Source: a virus. From it: a stretch of 27,196 nt of DNA. Location: positions 1 through 27,196 of IMG/VR virus record IMGVR_UViG_3300033145_001000; one strand, 5' to 3'. This document shows positions 1-8,866 of this stretch, piece by piece. The notes under the pieces were generated by a model. That model was not told where the DNA came from and ran no database searches. It worked only from the letters and a program-made list of their open reading frames with translations. Numbering within the stretch: position 1 is the first letter of the stretch; each line of letters starts with the position of its first letter. The position numbers were made by a program, and so were the translations under genes.

Positions 1-99
1 AGTAATTTTGCTTGCAGAATGTGTAACTGAAATTGCAAATTTAATTATTAATCCAGCAATTCCATTAAATTGAGAAGAATTGAACTGCCCAGTATTCAC
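1..99 (-). CDS. Partial small tail-tip/structural gene (5' end only)
   Basis: An open frame of 33 codons starts at a GTG at position 99 and runs off the left edge. The GTG shares one base with the TAG stop of the upstream gene, an arrangement that suggests translational coupling. The peptide begins MNTGQFNSSQFNG and continues hydrophobic. Short N-terminal NTGQFN/SQFN repeats of this type are common in small phage tail-tip proteins, which suits its place after the tail genes, but the family is not identified. No good ribosome site precedes it. Only the first 33 residues are visible, so function is open. Confidence 0.55.
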   Translation of the reverse strand, partial: MNTGQFNSSQFNGIAGLIIKFAISVTHSASKIT

Positions 100-473
100 T
101 ATACAGCACTATATGTTATGTTAAATGTTATTTGAAAACTATCGCCGTTCTCTACATTGACTGCTGAAAATACAGAATGTCCATATAAATCGCCAGCTGA
201 TGCTGCGTTCAATATTCCAGCCTCTGTGACAGCAAACGTTGATGTAAAATTAAACGTTTTTGCTAGCGTTAATACTGCTCCTGTGGCTGACGGAGTTACC
301 TGTGCTCTTTCTCCGCCTCCACTTGTAATTTCTGACTCTAACGCTGTATCATTAGATGATGCTGGAGTTGTCCCAATTCCTATTGCTACATAATCAAAAT
401 CGTTCACTGCTGCTGTTCCACCAATTTTCTGGGCTGTTCTGTTGAGCCCAACCGTTGTTACTACATTTGCCAT
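99..473 (-). CDS. Small virion-associated protein, probably tail tip/fibre
   Basis: A 124-residue protein with ATG start preceded by AGGAGG at good spacing. It is rich in Ala, Thr, Ser and Gly with alternating hydrophobic residues, typical of all-beta virion proteins, and has no signal peptide or membrane segment. It lies downstream of the tail fibre gene in the same operon, so a role as an accessory tip or fibre protein is likely. Similar Gly/Thr-rich proteins occur at the end of tail modules in many siphophages, but I cannot name the family. It could also be a baseplate decoration. Confidence 0.75.
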   Translation of the reverse strand: MANVVTTVGLNRTAQKIGGTAAVNDFDYVAIGIGTTPASSNDTALESEITSGGGERAQVTPSATGAVLTLAKTFNFTSTFAVTEAGILNAASAGDLYGHSVFSAVNVENGDSFQITFNITYSAV

Positions 474-545
474 AATACCCTCCTTATTTTATAAAACATT
501 GTTTTTAGCAAAGAAATAAAAGTTGCGGGGTCTTCGCTATAATAT

Positions 546-728
546 TTAATTTGCCCCTTTTTGTTTCTTAGAATCATTGTTCTTTTTATTCTGCTCTTTG
601 TCTTTATTCTCAATTTTTATCAACTCCTCTATTTTTGTATTGTAAATCTGTACTAATTGCTGTTTGCGTGCCTCAAGAATATCTATCTCACGCCTCAATT
701 CAAATAATTCTATTTTTAATTTATCCAT
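546..728 (-). CDS. Small coiled-coil protein
   Basis: A 60-residue, highly charged protein. An alternative upstream start (746) would overlap the fibre gene; the ATG at 728 is chosen because GGGAGG lies 4 bases upstream. Residues 1-38 form a strong heptad pattern (Leu/Ile at a and d positions), then a Lys/Glu/Asn/Gln-rich tail that is probably disordered. No known domain. The place between fibre and tip gene suggests a fibre-associated, chaperone or trimerisation protein, but that is positional inference only. Confidence 0.7.
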   Translation of the reverse strand: MDKLKIELFELRREIDILEARKQQLVQIYNTKIEELIKIENKDKEQNKKNNDSKKQKGAN

Positions 729-739
729 ATAACCTCCCT

Positions 740-3694
740 TTACCATAAATTATGCCAATTAACATTATCTACACTTCCTTGTATGTATCCACCACTATAT
801 CTAAAATAAATAGTATGTGTTCCATCCCAAAAATGAAACTCAGAAGTAGTCCCTCTTATCGCAACCGTATCAAAATAAAGGCTTTTCCCACTTGCTAATT
901 TTAAACTATTATTACACTCTGCTGTATTTTGGCTGGCAAGTTTGACTGTATTCCCAGATACAGTTGTACTTAGACTGGTTATAAGTACTCCATATAAACC
1001 TCCTAAAAGATTCAATGAACCTGTAGCATAAATATCTAATTCAGAACTTGTACCATATCCACGAATATATCCGTATTCAGATGTTCCAGAAACAAAAGAA
1101 AGGTAATCATAGTTGGTGTTATAATAATGTTGCCAATTGCTATTTGGATAACTGGTACTACCAATTTCTAATCTGTGACTATTATTATAACCACCCGTTC
1201 TAATTGCTATAGCATTAGCACTTGAGGAATAATAAAAAGCATTATAACTTCCATTGCTTAAATACATATTCCCAGAACTATCAAAATAGCTTCGCCATCC
1301 ATTATAGTAATATCCCATATATTGCGAAGTCATGTTTAATCCATTTACTGATGGAGAACTACTTACCACACTTCTTAATACGTCATTCCAAGCATAGTCA
1401 GATGTAATAGCGTTATATGCTCGCATTGCCCCTGTAGACACACTTGATGATGGTTGTCCACTAACATGAGCAGTATCATACGCAACATTGGCAGATGTTT
1501 GGTCTGCATTGGCATCTGTGCATTTAGCATCGGAAAGAGTTGTTGGAAGAGAACCTGTAACACCAGAGGAAGATAATACTATTTTTCCTGCACTAATTGC
1601 TGTTGTTAAAACCTTGCCATAAGTTCCATCTGCTATGTCATCTAAATTTCCAGAGACAGAAGAAAGAAGAATATGCCCTGCACTGATGTCTGTGGCGAGA
1701 ACCTTGCCATAAGTTCCATCTGCTATGTCATCTAAATTTCCAGAGACAGAAGAAAGAAGAATATGCCCTGCACTGATATCTGTTTTTAATATTCTTGCGT
1801 AAGTTGCTCCATCGGCTATATTGTCAAGAACTTTATTGACAACTTCGGCTGTGGCTAGGTCAACTGCATTTTTAGTCATAAGTGCTCCACCATCAGTTAT
1901 CCATGCAGCTGGTTGTGGATTTGCACTAGTCTGGTCTGCATTAGCTTCTACGTCAGATATTTGATTACTTGAAATAGATATGCGATTTGCGTCTACTGTT
2001 CCAGTTGTTATTTTATTTGCGTCTAAACTTCCAATACATGCACTTGACGCAGTAATTGTTCCAGATTGAATATGTTTTGCTTGAATAGAGCCTGTGGTAA
2101 TATGGTCTCCACTAATAATTGTTCCAGTGGCTGTGTTGATTGGGTTTATAAGTGCTTTACCATTAACTAAAAATCCGATTGCTAAAACTACTGCTTTTTC
2201 ACTAGTTGGATATGTGGTTGAAACAGACATTGAAACTCCAGATGCTGCATTTGGCTCTCCGTATCCGTCGGCTGTCCAATTAATATAGAAATATGTAGTT
2301 CCAGATATTGTTTGATTTCCAGACGAATTAGTTATATTTACAGTTCCCCAACTTGCTGAATCCTGCCCATCTGTGCTATATGTTGCTTTTGCCACCTTAA
2401 GAGTTCCAGCAGTCCAATATACTACATTATTACTTACTGTGAATACAACATCACATCCCCTATATCTATTTACAAAGTTTGCCTGATACGCCGTAAGTGT
2501 TCCTGCATATATTTTATTCGCTGTAACAGCTCCGACTTTTAACTTTGGAGCATCTACAGAGCCATCTGTCAATCTGTCGTAAAGAGCATCTGCTTCTACT
2601 GATAAGTCTGTTATAAGTACTGGCACTAAAACATCGCTTATCGCAGTCCAATCTGAGTAAACTCCGTTAGTTCCGACAGCTCTAACCCAATAATAATAAT
2701 CTTGAGTGACAGTTAGGTTGTCATCAAAAAAGAATGTTGAATTAGTTTCTGCCACTTTTGATGCATCCCCAATTACGGGAGCTGCTGCTCCGTGTGATAC
2801 ATCTGCTCTATATACTTCATAGGAGAATATCTTGTCGCTAATAGATGCTACCCAAGTTACCACTGCCCCAAGTGGGGGCTGAGTGGATACAGTCAATAAG
2901 GTTGGTGCTTCTATCGTTCCCCCATCGCTAACAGTTATTGGTGTTTCTGTCCACAATGGCGATGTATTTCCTGCTAAATCAATTGCCCTAACTTTTATAT
3001 AATATAATGTGTTTAGTTTTAGGTTATCCCAAACCATATATTCTGCTGAATTAAATTTGGGGTCTGGTAATTCATCGTAATGTAGGTTATCGGATTCAGA
3101 TATATCGCTTTCGTATCCCTGAAGGTCGTTGTGAATTACTCCATTCCAAGTTGCCTTTATGTATCCTATTGGAGTTTGTCCTTTTTCTCCAGCAAGATAA
3201 GTCCCAGTTGACAAGGATAATCCAGTAACATTTGGAGGTGGGTCATTCTCCAATATTTCATCATTATCAGTCCCCGTTGAATCTTCTGGAATGACTGGTA
3301 TTGCATCTTCTAATGCTCCGAGATATTTTTCTGTTCCCTTGCCAGTAATTAAAAGTGGTAAATATCCAGTTATGGGATATGACAACTTATTGGGAAGATT
3401 CGCTGCCCTTACATATATTACAGCCCCCACAAACAAATTGTTATTAGGGTCTTTGAGAAATTCTTTTATTGACATTACAAAGTGAGTTTTATAGAGAGTT
3501 CCATCAGCCGCTAAATAACTCGCAGCTGATATTCCATCTATAACAATTGGTTGGTTATAATATCTATTATTGAATCCAACGGTATATTGTTCTGCATCTT
3601 TACTTTTTAATTCTATGCTAAGATTGATTGTTTCTGTTCTATTTTGTGGAGCTACTTTCTGCTCTTTTTGTTCTCTTCTGTAATTTTTACTCAC
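740..3694 (-). CDS. Large tail fibre / tip attachment protein with fibronectin type III-like domains
   Basis: A protein of 984 residues if translation begins at the GTG at 3694, which has a strong purine-rich ribosome site (GGAGGAGGGGGAAGGA) six bases upstream. The longer ATG version at 3727 lacks one and would overlap the previous gene by 41 bases. After an N-terminal beta domain (about 1-125) come two fibronectin type III-like modules (about 145-255 and 260-360, with YYIKVRAIDLAGN and YYYWVRAVGTNG strands). Next is a J-like segment with repeated GTI/TAxxI turns, an exact 30-residue tandem repeat, and a Tyr/Ser/Gly-rich C-terminus likely to contact the host surface. Family knowledge: such proteins form the central tail fibre of siphophages. 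The role is well supported; the receptor is unknown. Confidence 0.85.
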   Translation of the reverse strand: MSKNYRREQKEQKVAPQNRTETINLSIELKSKDAEQYTVGFNNRYYNQPIVIDGISAASYLAADGTLYKTHFVMSIKEFLKDPNNNLFVGAVIYVRAANLPNKLSYPITGYLPLLITGKGTEKYLGALEDAIPVIPEDSTGTDNDEILENDPPPNVTGLSLSTGTYLAGEKGQTPIGYIKATWNGVIHNDLQGYESDISESDNLHYDELPDPKFNSAEYMVWDNLKLNTLYYIKVRAIDLAGNTSPLWTETPITVSDGGTIEAPTLLTVSTQPPLGAVVTWVASISDKIFSYEVYRADVSHGAAAPVIGDASKVAETNSTFFFDDNLTVTQDYYYWVRAVGTNGVYSDWTAISDVLVPVLITDLSVEADALYDRLTDGSVDAPKLKVGAVTANKIYAGTLTAYQANFVNRYRGCDVVFTVSNNVVYWTAGTLKVAKATYSTDGQDSASWGTVNITNSSGNQTISGTTYFYINWTADGYGEPNAASGVSMSVSTTYPTSEKAVVLAIGFLVNGKALINPINTATGTIISGDHITTGSIQAKHIQSGTITASSACIGSLDANKITTGTVDANRISISSNQISDVEANADQTSANPQPAAWITDGGALMTKNAVDLATAEVVNKVLDNIADGATYARILKTDISAGHILLSSVSGNLDDIADGTYGKVLATDISAGHILLSSVSGNLDDIADGTYGKVLTTAISAGKIVLSSSGVTGSLPTTLSDAKCTDANADQTSANVAYDTAHVSGQPSSSVSTGAMRAYNAITSDYAWNDVLRSVVSSSPSVNGLNMTSQYMGYYYNGWRSYFDSSGNMYLSNGSYNAFYYSSSANAIAIRTGGYNNSHRLEIGSTSYPNSNWQHYYNTNYDYLSFVSGTSEYGYIRGYGTSSELDIYATGSLNLLGGLYGVLITSLSTTVSGNTVKLASQNTAECNNSLKLASGKSLYFDTVAIRGTTSEFHFWDGTHTIYFRYSGGYIQGSVDNVNWHNLW
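1610..1777 (-). repeat. Tandem 90-bp repeat inside the tail fibre gene
   Basis: Positions 1610-1687 and 1700-1777 are identical over 78 bases, giving a 90-bp (30-codon) period. A third, diverged copy lies on the gene's downstream side (about 1560-1609), starting with the same SAGKIVLSS-like peptide. The unit codes for an ISAGHILLSSVSGNLDDIAD-type motif. Perfect DNA identity argues for a recent duplication by slippage or recombination. Repeat number in the fibre shaft probably sets shaft length. Confidence 0.9.
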
Positions 3695-5330
3695 AATGAA
3701 TCCTTCCCCCTCCTCCAATAATGTCATTTTCGTTTGGGGTTACGCTATATATCGGAGATGACTTTTCTATACTTCCATATACAGCGCCGATTTGAAGGCT
3801 GTATGCTACACCATTCGTATATCCATCATAAAATTTATAAATATAAGCATCATCTGTTGGTATAATAGTTTCCTTAAGGACTCCACCTATATAGACCTTG
3901 TATGCGTCTGCTCCAGTTTGTGTGATGAGTATGCTAATTGTTTCGTCACCCCATGCGTATGAAAATTGTGGAGCAGGTTTTGGTATGTCATCAAGATTAA
4001 AAAATGAGAAATCTGCAGTAGTGGTGAATCTTCCTTTGGAATAATTCCAGCTAACATTTTTACAAAAATAATAGGCATCAATTTGTAAGTTTATTATTTC
4101 TTTAAAAATTCCCATATTATATTTTCGGGGCTGAAACTTAACCCAATTTGTGAACGAAATATTTAAATGTCTATATAAATGCATTATTTGAGTCATTACT
4201 ACTTGTCCCATAATTTCTGCAGAATAGAGTTTCGTTCCACTATCGTCTTCTTCGTGAATATCTGGCTCTTTAATAATTCCCAACATCCACTTCTTGTTTC
4301 TCATTAATCTTCCACTATCACCTACATTTTCTGCGATAGAGACACTATCTGCTGTGGTTGTGGTTAAATACCCACGAATATCATTGTCGTCTCTTTTGTA
4401 GTTTATCCCAGTAATTACAATGGGAGTTGTATGCGTTGCTGTTGGTTCATTGAAGTATAATATTTCACTACTCCCGAAGATGTCCGAAGTTCCGTCTGTA
4501 TAGTCTGGAGGTTCAAAATGAAATACTGGACGAGGAACACCACTGACAATGGTATCTTTTACAAAGAATTTGTACCCAGTATAATTAGAGAATCTTTTAA
4601 TAAAATCATACGGATGTATTAAGTTAAATATTTGTTCATCCGACCTTGCGACTGCTGGACTAAAATACATATTAGTAGAGTAGAAGATTACGCCATCTGG
4701 AGTTAAACTTCCAACTGCATTTGTAATAGTTCCGTCTTTATGATAATGCCATACTCCCATCTTATGGAAAACATCATGGACTATTTGCCCTACTGACATA
4801 ACATCTCCATCGACATCAGTTTGTGATGCCCAATTATCTGGAGGATACATCCATACTTCATCGGAGCTACTATATGCAACCCCTCGTATGGCGAATTTCA
4901 TTAAGTCTTGTCCTTTAATGGTGAGTGTTTGTTTTATCATTTTAGCACTGGTTTGGTTTATCCTAAAAATGCCCATGAGTCTTTTTTGTTTCTCTATATC
5001 AGACAAGGCTGTCCATTCTGCATAAGTTCCCTTTCCTACAAAAAACTGTCCATCTGGAACTATATAATTAACCCAATCGCTATTCGTAATTGGTTTCCCA
5101 AAGATATTCGTGCTATTATTTGATACATCTGCATTAAATATATTTCTAGGATTTTTGAGCGTTACTGATATAGTTTTTCCCTGTCCTTGCTCGTAATCGG
5201 AAGCTATTGTTAAAGTTTGTATCATATCGCTTTCAATTACATGAGAGGATAGTTCATCTGGGTTACTAGAATTTGCTGGGTTATAGAATTGGATAAAACA
5301 TCTATCCTCTATTAGTTGCTTAAAACTCAT
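3687..5330 (-). CDS. Tail hub / baseplate protein (Tal-like N-terminal region)
   Basis: A 547-residue protein. ATG with GAGG seven bases upstream; the start overlaps the preceding stop as ATGA. It lies between the small distal tail protein and the large fibre, where siphophages put the tail-associated hub (gp27-like fold). Residues about 30-140 show beta strands with TISVTLKNPRN and LTIKGQDLMKF, like the ring-forming hub domain; a middle domain contains HDVFHKMGVW. The last ~85 residues (after PKPAPQF) look like a fibronectin-type beta sandwich. No catalytic peptidase or lysozyme motif is seen. Product class is inferred from order and size. Confidence 0.7.
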   Translation of the reverse strand: MSFKQLIEDRCFIQFYNPANSSNPDELSSHVIESDMIQTLTIASDYEQGQGKTISVTLKNPRNIFNADVSNNSTNIFGKPITNSDWVNYIVPDGQFFVGKGTYAEWTALSDIEKQKRLMGIFRINQTSAKMIKQTLTIKGQDLMKFAIRGVAYSSSDEVWMYPPDNWASQTDVDGDVMSVGQIVHDVFHKMGVWHYHKDGTITNAVGSLTPDGVIFYSTNMYFSPAVARSDEQIFNLIHPYDFIKRFSNYTGYKFFVKDTIVSGVPRPVFHFEPPDYTDGTSDIFGSSEILYFNEPTATHTTPIVITGINYKRDDNDIRGYLTTTTADSVSIAENVGDSGRLMRNKKWMLGIIKEPDIHEEDDSGTKLYSAEIMGQVVMTQIMHLYRHLNISFTNWVKFQPRKYNMGIFKEIINLQIDAYYFCKNVSWNYSKGRFTTTADFSFFNLDDIPKPAPQFSYAWGDETISILITQTGADAYKVYIGGVLKETIIPTDDAYIYKFYDGYTNGVAYSLQIGAVYGSIEKSSPIYSVTPNENDIIGGGGRIHCE

Positions 5331-5695
5331 TCAATTACCTCAAAAGTTAGGGTTGCTTTATAGGCAGTTCCTTGTGCCACTCTATGTTCTTTTACACTAA
5401 TGTCTAAATATACCGTATAGGTATTAGTATCTATTGTTAATATTCCCCAATGTGGTTTTACCATAAGATAATCAACTATTTTATATGTATCACTTCCATC
5501 GGTTACAGTTTTATTTACCCACTGGCAACTCATTTTAACCTTTTTGAGTTTGGTGAGGTTGTAAAAAAATAGTGGAACTTCATTGTCGGTTAGTTTCCCA
5601 GCATACGTGATATTGGAAGGACTGGTCACGGACATATTTAATACTGGAAAAAGATTTACTTCTACTCCACCATTTGGCGTAAATTTTATTGTCAT
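5327..5695 (-). CDS. Small distal-tail-region protein
   Basis: A 122-residue beta-rich protein directly after the tape measure gene, with ATGA overlaps at both ends and a strong GGGAGGAG site. Position suggests a distal tail or tail-tip adaptor, but it is much shorter than a normal Dit (about 200-300 residues), so it may be only the ring-forming core or a different adaptor. No motif identifies it. Confidence 0.65.
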   Translation of the reverse strand: MTIKFTPNGGVEVNLFPVLNMSVTSPSNITYAGKLTDNEVPLFFYNLTKLKKVKMSCQWVNKTVTDGSDTYKIVDYLMVKPHWGILTIDTNTYTVYLDISVKEHRVAQGTAYKATLTFEVIE

Positions 5696-8007
5696 CCTAA
5701 AGCTCCTCCCGTATTCCCCATTTGAGCGTTATTTGCTTGGTTAATCCCCTCAGTTACAACATCTTGGATAAGAGCCAAGTCTTCTTCGGATGCTTTTCCT
5801 GCAATATTAAATTCATTTGTCAAATATACCGTAGCTCCAGTTAATTGGGAGGCTGTCGGTTTAATTATTGCAGAAGGAATATTAAACCATGTTGCTTTTT
5901 CATTAAGTTTGTCCATTAATTCGTTCAGTCTAGTTAATTGCTCTATACTCTTGGCTAATTCAATGTTTTTATTTTTCCACGCATCTGTCCCTACATTTAT
6001 CATAGAGATTTCTTTCTTCAATTCTTTAATATTTTTCTTTAGTGCAGTGGTTAATAACTCTTTATATTTTGTCATAGCTTGAGTATAAGAGGCGTCTTTC
6101 TTTGATATATTCCCATATATTTCGTACATCTGAGTATAATACTCCAGCCAAGTAATGGGTTTGTCTTCTGCTGCTTCCTCAAATGATTTTGATAATGACT
6201 CAAAGGCTGTATCAAGCATGTCAGAAAAATCTTTTTTAACTTTTTCAATACCCCTACTTCTGTTCTCGATAGCTATTAACAGCAATTTTTCGGCACTAAG
6301 TCTTTGGGTCGCAGTAGAAGCCTCTTCTAATCTTTTTGTAGACGCTTCAATTATGTCGTTATATTTTTCTGTAATTTCAATAAGTGCTGCTGCCGATGCT
6401 GTATCAACTATCTCGTTTTTCCATTTTTTATAAGCCGCAGTAAGTCCATCTACATTTTTAAGGTTGTCTTTAATAGTCTTATTGTGAGCCCCCATTAATG
6501 CATCTAACAATTGTGTTTTTTCATAATCTTCGTCTTTAAACGTAAACAGTTCATGTAAGGCAGCAGACTGTTCTTTAATCTCTTTCACAGTTGCCCTTAT
6601 ATTCCCCGTATAAGATGTCTGAAAGCTCCAATCCCCTCGTGGTGCTGGAGGGGCTATAGGTGTCCATTCCCCAGAACTTGAAAAGATTTTTTTCCAACTA
6701 AATGTCCATTTATCTGCCTTTGCTGCATTTTCTGCTACAACCGAAAAAGCGAGTCCAAGTTTTTCTGCTGGGTCTCTCATTTCGTTAAATTTGTCTGTTA
6801 ATTCTGGAAAATTTTTCGTTATTTTTTCAACTATGTCCGATACTGAGGTAAAAGATGTTTTTAATGTACTCAACGGGTCATTTAATGCCCTAATCTCATC
6901 TCGAAGCTCTCTTGTGTTTTTTCTAGCAGTATTTACCTGCGTATTCATTTGGCTAATCCACTGTATAACGCCTAGAGCCACAGAGACCAGAGCAAGTCCA
7001 GCAATTACTTTCATTCCAGTTCCTGTAAGTGCCCCTCTTATTCCAGCCGTTTCCGCATGTGCCTGTGCCTGTAGGTTTAAAACCTGTGCTTTTCTTTCTT
7101 TGTTTTGAGCTTTTAAAACTGCAAGCATATCTTTTTCTAATATATTTTTCTTTAGTGCATCTTTATATATTTTCTCGTCAATAGCCCCTTTTTCATACAG
7201 GTTCTGCAATTCCTTTTTATCGAATATTAAATTTTGTTTTTTGTTTAATGATATTCTATTTTCTAGTTTGGCTATTGCTGGTTTTATAACATACGCTATT
7301 GTTTTTTGTGCACCTAAACTATGTTGGTATGCAGCATTAGATACTAATATTTTAGACGTTACTCCATCTATTATTTTTGCCATACCAGCATACATATATA
7401 AACCTGCTTGAAAAGCTCTAGTTAGCTTATTTACCTCTCTAACCCATTTAGTTGAATAACCAAAGATATTCTGGAGAGTACCACGAATCATCCAAGATAT
7501 TGACCAAACAGACCAAAAGGATTTTACTACATTCTGCGATTTCTCTGCTATTCCAGCCGTAAGGGTTTGCATTCTCATTAACTCTTGCGTATTTGCTGGG
7601 GAAATAAGACTTAATGTGGACGCCCCCCCTTCTGTCCCCGCTGGAGGGGTGGTGGCTTGTGCAGACACTCCTCGCATAGTTGGGTCGCTATCTACAGCTC
7701 TCTGTATCAACGCAGGGTTCGTTACCCTTCTTCCCCCAAGTATCATCGATTTTGGATACAGAATTTTTCTTACCTCAGCCTCATTGGAGGCTGCTGTTCT
7801 TCTTATTCCACTAGAAACATAATTGGCAAATCTCTTTCCATATTCTTCGGCTTCTTGTTGTTTTACATCGAACAACATTTCGAGTTTAACTTTTCCGACT
7901 TGTCTAGTTCCGCCAAGAACATATGCAGCGAACAATCTTCCTGCTGCTTCAGCTTTTGCCTTATCTACCTCTGGTCTTACTCCAATACCTATGCTAGCTT
8001 CATCCAT
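5692..8007 (-). CDS. Tail tape measure protein
   Basis: A 771-residue, mostly helical, Lys/Glu-rich protein with long coiled-coil stretches (about 240-330 and 365-700). One hydrophobic segment at about 332-351 (MKVIAGLALVSVALGVIQWI) fits the membrane-active part usual in tape measures. GGAGG lies six bases upstream of the ATG; the start overlaps the chaperone frame by 8 bases. Known biology: this protein sets tail length (roughly 1.5 angstrom per residue, so a tail of the order of 110-120 nm is inferred), and is ejected during infection. Being right after a G/GT-type frameshift pair is the expected order. No peptidase domain recognised. Confidence 0.9.
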   Translation of the reverse strand: MDEASIGIGVRPEVDKAKAEAAGRLFAAYVLGGTRQVGKVKLEMLFDVKQQEAEEYGKRFANYVSSGIRRTAASNEAEVRKILYPKSMILGGRRVTNPALIQRAVDSDPTMRGVSAQATTPPAGTEGGASTLSLISPANTQELMRMQTLTAGIAEKSQNVVKSFWSVWSISWMIRGTLQNIFGYSTKWVREVNKLTRAFQAGLYMYAGMAKIIDGVTSKILVSNAAYQHSLGAQKTIAYVIKPAIAKLENRISLNKKQNLIFDKKELQNLYEKGAIDEKIYKDALKKNILEKDMLAVLKAQNKERKAQVLNLQAQAHAETAGIRGALTGTGMKVIAGLALVSVALGVIQWISQMNTQVNTARKNTRELRDEIRALNDPLSTLKTSFTSVSDIVEKITKNFPELTDKFNEMRDPAEKLGLAFSVVAENAAKADKWTFSWKKIFSSSGEWTPIAPPAPRGDWSFQTSYTGNIRATVKEIKEQSAALHELFTFKDEDYEKTQLLDALMGAHNKTIKDNLKNVDGLTAAYKKWKNEIVDTASAAALIEITEKYNDIIEASTKRLEEASTATQRLSAEKLLLIAIENRSRGIEKVKKDFSDMLDTAFESLSKSFEEAAEDKPITWLEYYTQMYEIYGNISKKDASYTQAMTKYKELLTTALKKNIKELKKEISMINVGTDAWKNKNIELAKSIEQLTRLNELMDKLNEKATWFNIPSAIIKPTASQLTGATVYLTNEFNIAGKASEEDLALIQDVVTEGINQANNAQMGNTGGALG

Positions 8008-8239
8008 TTAGTTCCTCCGCAAAAGAAATCATCCTTTCTACACAAAATTGAACCCACATATCTGGTCTATATTTTTTAGATTCATTAATCGATTTATATA
8101 GTGCAGAGAGTTTTTTTAATGTGTTTAGGTTTGCATTGAACTCCTGCACTTTGATTGTGTCTTTTATTGCAATCCATCTTTTATCAAAAACAAACCTAAC
8201 TAAAAAGGGAGTCCAAATCCATCTAACACTCCATTCCAT
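8000..8239 (-). CDS. Tail assembly chaperone, T extension made by -1 frameshift
   Basis: This open frame has no ribosome site before its first ATG (8239) and overlaps the end of the preceding frame by 40 bases, so it is probably not translated alone. It lies in the -1 frame and is entered at CCCTTTT (8203-8209). After slippage the added residues start at LVRFVFDKRW and number 67, giving a G-T fusion of about 286 residues. In lambda and many siphophages the longer chaperone binds the tape measure protein, whose gene follows here with an 8-base overlap. The extension is basic and helical, fitting such contact. Confidence 0.8.
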   Translation of the reverse strand: MEWSVRWIWTPFLVRFVFDKRWIAIKDTIKVQEFNANLNTLKKLSALYKSINESKKYRPDMWVQFCVERMISFAEELNG

Positions 8240-8859
8240 ATATCTAAAAGCTGCGTGTACTCTGGATACGGCAAACCCAATATAGTTTTAAATCCAGTAT
8301 CATCGTCTTTAAAATATGGATTGCCTTCTGTATCTTCTGCTGTTACAACAAGCCAATATATCCTTCTAGATTCTTTTAAACTATGTTCTACGGTTTTACT
8401 ATATAGAAGTGCTTTTACTTCCATATATTCAGTTGCCTTTTTTATGGTTTTATCTGCTAATAGTTTGTCATAAAATCCAGAGTATTGTTTTTTAACATAT
8501 TCTAAATACTTTTCTTTTTCTTCTGCAGGCAGACTATCCACTTCTTCGGGGGTCTTCATAAACCTTTCGTCTGGGGTTTCGCTTACGTCTAGAGAAAGTA
8601 TGATATCCTTTTTTTTCTTTTCTGAGGCATCCATGATTTCATAAAAATCTGGATATGTTTCTAGAAGCTCTTTTTCTGCATCTATCTCGTGATAATTATG
8701 TCCTGCTTTTCTGTATTCATCTAACATTCCCTTACAAAAAGAATCTATCACTCTCTGATTTTTAATAATATCCATTTTAGTTGGGATACGTAAAACAAGG
8801 TTCTCCAAATGAGGGAGACTGATAGGTAGTCTCCCACTTATAATATTATCTAAGTCCAT
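8200..8859 (-). CDS. Tail assembly chaperone, short (G-like) form
   Basis: A 219-residue, acidic and helical protein between tail tube and tape measure genes, the standard place for the first chaperone. Its stop codon TAG directly follows the heptamer CCCTTTT, so most ribosomes would give this short form and a minority the extended one. No strong ribosome site precedes the ATG, which lies 8 bases after the tail tube stop; translation coupling is likely. It is longer than typical G proteins (about 140), with an extra acidic region around residues 105-150 (ETPDERFMKTPEEVDSLPAE). Confidence 0.8.
   Translation of the reverse strand: MDLDNIISGRLPISLPHLENLVLRIPTKMDIIKNQRVIDSFCKGMLDEYRKAGHNYHEIDAEKELLETYPDFYEIMDASEKKKKDIILSLDVSETPDERFMKTPEEVDSLPAEEKEKYLEYVKKQYSGFYDKLLADKTIKKATEYMEVKALLYSKTVEHSLKESRRIYWLVVTAEDTEGNPYFKDDDTGFKTILGLPYPEYTQLLDIWNGVLDGFGLPF
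8203..8209 (-). other. Programmed -1 ribosomal frameshift site CCCTTTT
   Basis: On the minus strand the zero frame reads CTC CCT TTT TAG. The heptamer C CCT TTT fits X XXY YYZ exactly. Slipping back one base turns the next codon from TAG into TTA GTT AGG and opens 67 more codons. Such sites between tube and tape measure genes are a conserved hallmark of long-tailed phages. No obvious downstream pseudoknot is seen, but the immediate stop codon could itself promote pausing. Confidence 0.85.
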
Positions 8860-8866
8860 CTAATCT

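Noticed and set aside
740-1600. Diversity-generating retroelement target in the fibre C-terminus
   Set aside because: No reverse transcriptase, template repeat or accessory gene found in the window; the Tyr/Ser/Asn-rich end alone is not enough.
6155-8079. Plus-strand frames opposite the tape measure gene
   Set aside because: Mirror frames of a biased coding sequence; no ribosome sites, composition typical of antisense shadows.
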